DNA from: Amoebidium appalachense
Taxonomy: Eukaryota > Ichthyosporea
NCBI GenBank assembly: GCA_963693365.1
Contig: CAVNZM010000015.1
Location: 372,001 to 436,000 of the forward strand
Direction of reading: 5' to 3'
DNA: 64,000 nucleotides
In this document: piece after piece, positions 61,584 to 64,000 of the stretch
Position numbering within the stretch: position 1 is the stretch's first letter
How the letters are laid out: every line of letters starts with the position of its first letter
Translations under genes and position numbers: made by a program
Notes under the pieces: model-generated
Told to the model about the DNA's origin: nothing
The model's database searches: none
The model's input: the letters and a program-made list of their open reading frames with translations, nothing else

Positions 61584-62361
61584 TGGGTGTCCGTGGGTGC
61601 TGGTAGGGTATCAGTCTCACGGTAGCTATGGCCTTCTTCCCTCTCCCCTGGCCCCCTTTTGGCGCTTTTCCAACCTTGCCACCTGCCTCGGCAGGGGTTT
61701 GGTTGCCTGACGCATCCGGACTGTTTGGTGCTCCCTCCGAGTTGTTTCCAGGTTGCCCTTGCTGCGAGAGACAAAAGAAGGAGGCAGAATATTGTAAGTA
61801 CAACTATGGTGCATAAAAATTGGAAAGAATGAGCAACTGACGAAGGTGAATTTGTGAGCTAAACGGCTGACTTCGTACTTAAAAGTAAGCATGCAAACAG
61901 ATCATGCTTGGTACACACCACCACAAGCTACGCACCCACCAGCTATATCCTCAACTATACACAGGTATGTACAGGAGGCAAACATGCGAGGTATGGTCAC
62001 ACGCGCATACACGTAAAGGAACCCACACACAGCCGGGTGCATGCCAAATACACAACCCTAAAGGACTTATAACACAGTAGATATACTTTACTGTAGTTGA
62101 ACCAAACAAAACCAAACCTTCCTCTCACCTGACCAGCACTATTCCCTTCACCGCACAGCCTGAGGCAGCCATTATAACACATTTCCGAGCACGACATGCT
62201 AACCCGGTGCAACAAACCACACTACTTACATTGTAATTGGAGTGTTTTATTCTCAGGTGGTTTCTTAAAGACCCCTCACTGCTGTACGACTTTCCGCACC
62301 CGCGCGGACACACAAGGTCGCGCGTTCTCTTCCTTTCCTGTGCCACACCGTGTACTTGCAT
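60501..62361 (-). CDS. C2H2 zinc-finger protein with long disordered tail, three exons
   Basis: Exons 62361-62230, 61761-61582 and 61388-60501, all phase 0, 399 residues. ATG at 62359-62361, TGA at 60501-60503. Exon 1 carries one zinc finger: CPRGC, then 12 residues to His, then HLRIKH (C-x3-C-x12-H-x4-H), next to a basic stretch (ERKRTRD). Exons 2-3 are low-complexity, rich in Pro, Gln, Ser, Asn and Tyr, with a Cys cluster (GCPCMQC) that might bind a metal. Exon 1 ends in GTAAGT; exon 2 ends at a (GT)n donor. A DNA-binding or regulatory role is likely from the finger, but a single finger is weak evidence. Same strand as the Cyk3-like gene and 1.67 kb upstream of it. Confidence 0.75.
61519..61581. 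repeat. (CA)n tract abutting a donor
   Basis: About 63 bp of CA. The donor of zinc-finger gene exon 2 is its last unit on the plus strand. Confidence 0.92.
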
Positions 62362-63497
62362 TTTCACTGAGTGACTGGCCCTCTGAACCCGGTTATTTGT
62401 TCTAGTTTGTGGCTCTCAAGACTTGTGTTATTTCTGAATTAGAGTGTGGGGTGGGTAAGAGTGTGGGGTGGGTATATGTGCACCAAGTGCATATTCTGTA
62501 TGAAAGGCACCTGGCAAAACAAGGGCTGCAGAGAAAAAAGGTCGGAGTCGAGGACATAAAGAACCAAAAAGGCACAAAAGAAGAGGTAGAGAGAGAATCC
62601 GTGTGTGGTGAGTGTGTGCGTGCGTGCGTGTGTGTGTGTGTGGTTGTGTGTGCGTGTGTGTGCGTGTGTGTTTGTGTTTGTGAATGTGTTTGTGGGTTGT
62701 AAGTTGTATCCGGGGAGCGAGCACTGTTTTGGAACTGAGAAAAAAAAATGAAAGGAACAAGAAAGCGAAACGAAGGGAAATGGGTCTTTCCGAAGTGTGC
62801 TACTAAACCTGCCATACGTCGCGGTGTGGCCGCGGCTATTCAATGCGACAAGCACAGAGATGATTTGCAGCCAATCATGTAACTTTCAGAAACATTTTCC
62901 ATTTATGGTTCCTGATAAATAATTTTATCAGATGCAAACTCCTATTTGTGGAGACATGTGTACGATAGACCAATTATTTTGTCATGAAATATGATTACTT
63001 ATTAGATATCACTTCTATATATTGATAAAGGTTTTCCCCCTGGCAGCCAAAGAGGCTCGGCTGCAACCGTCCTCGGCAGTGTCGGCATCTTGTGTGGAGA
63101 TTTGGGTGGAAGTTCGGTTTGTTTTGATTGGTAGATTTCAGAATCCCTGCCTTGACAGTCCTTGTGGCCCCAAAAATGCGTAATTTTTAGGCATGATTAT
63201 GCGCCAATGCAAATACCGTCTCGCATTCGTGCTATTTATCATATCAAAATGAACTTTCCAAGGATATAACCGTTGACGGTTCGCCACAATGCCTCACGGG
63301 TGATCATGGTCAACCCTTGATCAGTTACAAGTTTTGTAGAGTCTAGTAATGGTCTAAGTAGATTTTACCATAAGCACATATACACAGTTAGACACATGAT
63401 ATGTTCATTATGAAGATTTAGTCAAAAGTCAGTTAGGCCGTCGTTGAACCAATGAAAAATCGTTCTCAAACCCACGGCACGCAGATCTAGCCGCCAT
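62362..63497. other. Spacer upstream of the zinc-finger gene
   Basis: Holds a GT-rich patch (about 62603-62700) and otherwise unique AT-leaning DNA. No exon with good borders seen. Confidence 0.45.
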
Positions 63498-63855
63498 TCA
63501 TGTATTGCTGTTACAAATAACTCTCGCCACAGTAGCAAACTGCAGCTCTGCAAAAACTATCTGCGCTATTTGCTTTGTTATGATAGAAATTTTTACATCA
63601 CTATCTCTAGTATTATACCATGGCAATTCAGCCCCAGCCTGGGCGCCTTGTGGCACAGTATCATTCTGTACCACATAATCTAAATGTGCATACATATCCG
63701 ATTTGTCCCCCGGCGGGGCCCTGAGTCGCGATAGCTTCAGCAGCGTGTTGCCAGAGCTGCATGCGTAGCTTCCCAATAGGAATATTTTTACACAATACGG
63801 CGGGCTCAAGTCTTATATAAATTGTCCTTCCACATATATTTATAGATCTTTTCAT
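63498..63855 (-). other. Overlapping small open frames, unassigned
   Basis: Two overlapping minus-strand frames (63855-63661 and 63809-63498) of 64 and 103 codons. Neither shows a domain, and they are in different frames. They could be remnants or exons of a gene beyond the right edge. Confidence 0.2.
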
Positions 63856-63938
63856 TTTTTTTGTACCTTTTTAAACTGTTCTAATAAGCCATTTAATAAT
63901 AAACGGGCCCAACGACGGGCTTTTTATCCGTTTCTCAC

Positions 63939-63993
63939 CCTGGTGACCAGGAGGCGCCGCGGGCAGCAGCTTGCGTTCGGCCTCCCTAAACGC
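63939..63993 (-). CDS. Possible exon at right edge
   Basis: TTAG| then AFREAERKLLPAAPPGHQ then G|GTGAGA. The GC-rich island differs from its flanks and the donor is good, but there is no partner exon inside the window. Confidence 0.25.
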
Positions 63994-64000
63994 CTAAGCA

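Overview
This is a window of nuclear DNA from a eukaryote with intron-dense genes. The introns and spacers are crowded with simple repeats: poly-G/poly-C, (CA/TG)n, (GA/CT)n and (GCAC)n. Almost every very long open frame is a repeat read as His-Thr, Cys-Val, Gly or Pro and is not a gene. I found the real genes by looking for short non-repetitive islands with GT/AG borders and compatible phases and joining them; the joined proteins give recognisable domain architectures. The gene set (multi-SH3 Cyk3-like protein, GLTSCR1/BICRA-domain protein, PH-START-EDR2_C protein, GH114 enzyme) suits a unicellular relative of animals and fungi, such as an ichthyosporean-type holozoan. That placement is inference; the sequence itself does not name a species.

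Layout, left to right. (1) An EDR2-like lipid-binding protein on the minus strand, 18 exons from 15932 to 67, running off the left end. (2) An intronless secreted GH114 glycosidase on the minus strand (17337-16522) with a TATA box. (3) A gene-poor spacer of about 5.4 kb, 17655-23053. (4) A GLTSCR1/BICRA-like chromatin protein on the minus strand, about 13 exons from 34324 to 23054, with a glutamine-rich exon. (5) An intronless 398-residue protein of unknown family on the plus strand (34874-36070), divergent from gene 4. (6) A Cyk3-like cytokinesis protein on the minus strand, about 25 exons from 58828 to 37375, with a proline-rich head, four SH3 domains, a coiled coil and a transglutaminase-like domain whose Cys-His-Asp triad is intact. 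(7) A three-exon C2H2 zinc-finger/disordered protein on the minus strand (62361-60501). The right edge may hold one more exon.

The genes do not form one pathway. They cover membrane-lipid sensing (1), carbohydrate breakdown (2), chromatin remodelling (4) and septum or cortex assembly (6). Genes 4 and 5 share a 549-bp divergent promoter that contains a perfect CRE.

Three themes stand out. Dinucleotide repeats abut splice sites, so (GT)n often supplies the 5' splice site and (CA)nG the 3' splice site. A dispersed family of short elements, 5'-truncated and ending in poly-C in gene orientation, sits in introns of genes 1 and 4. Three coding exons appear to need a one-base shift at a homopolymer to stay in the conserved frame, which could be assembly error or real variation.
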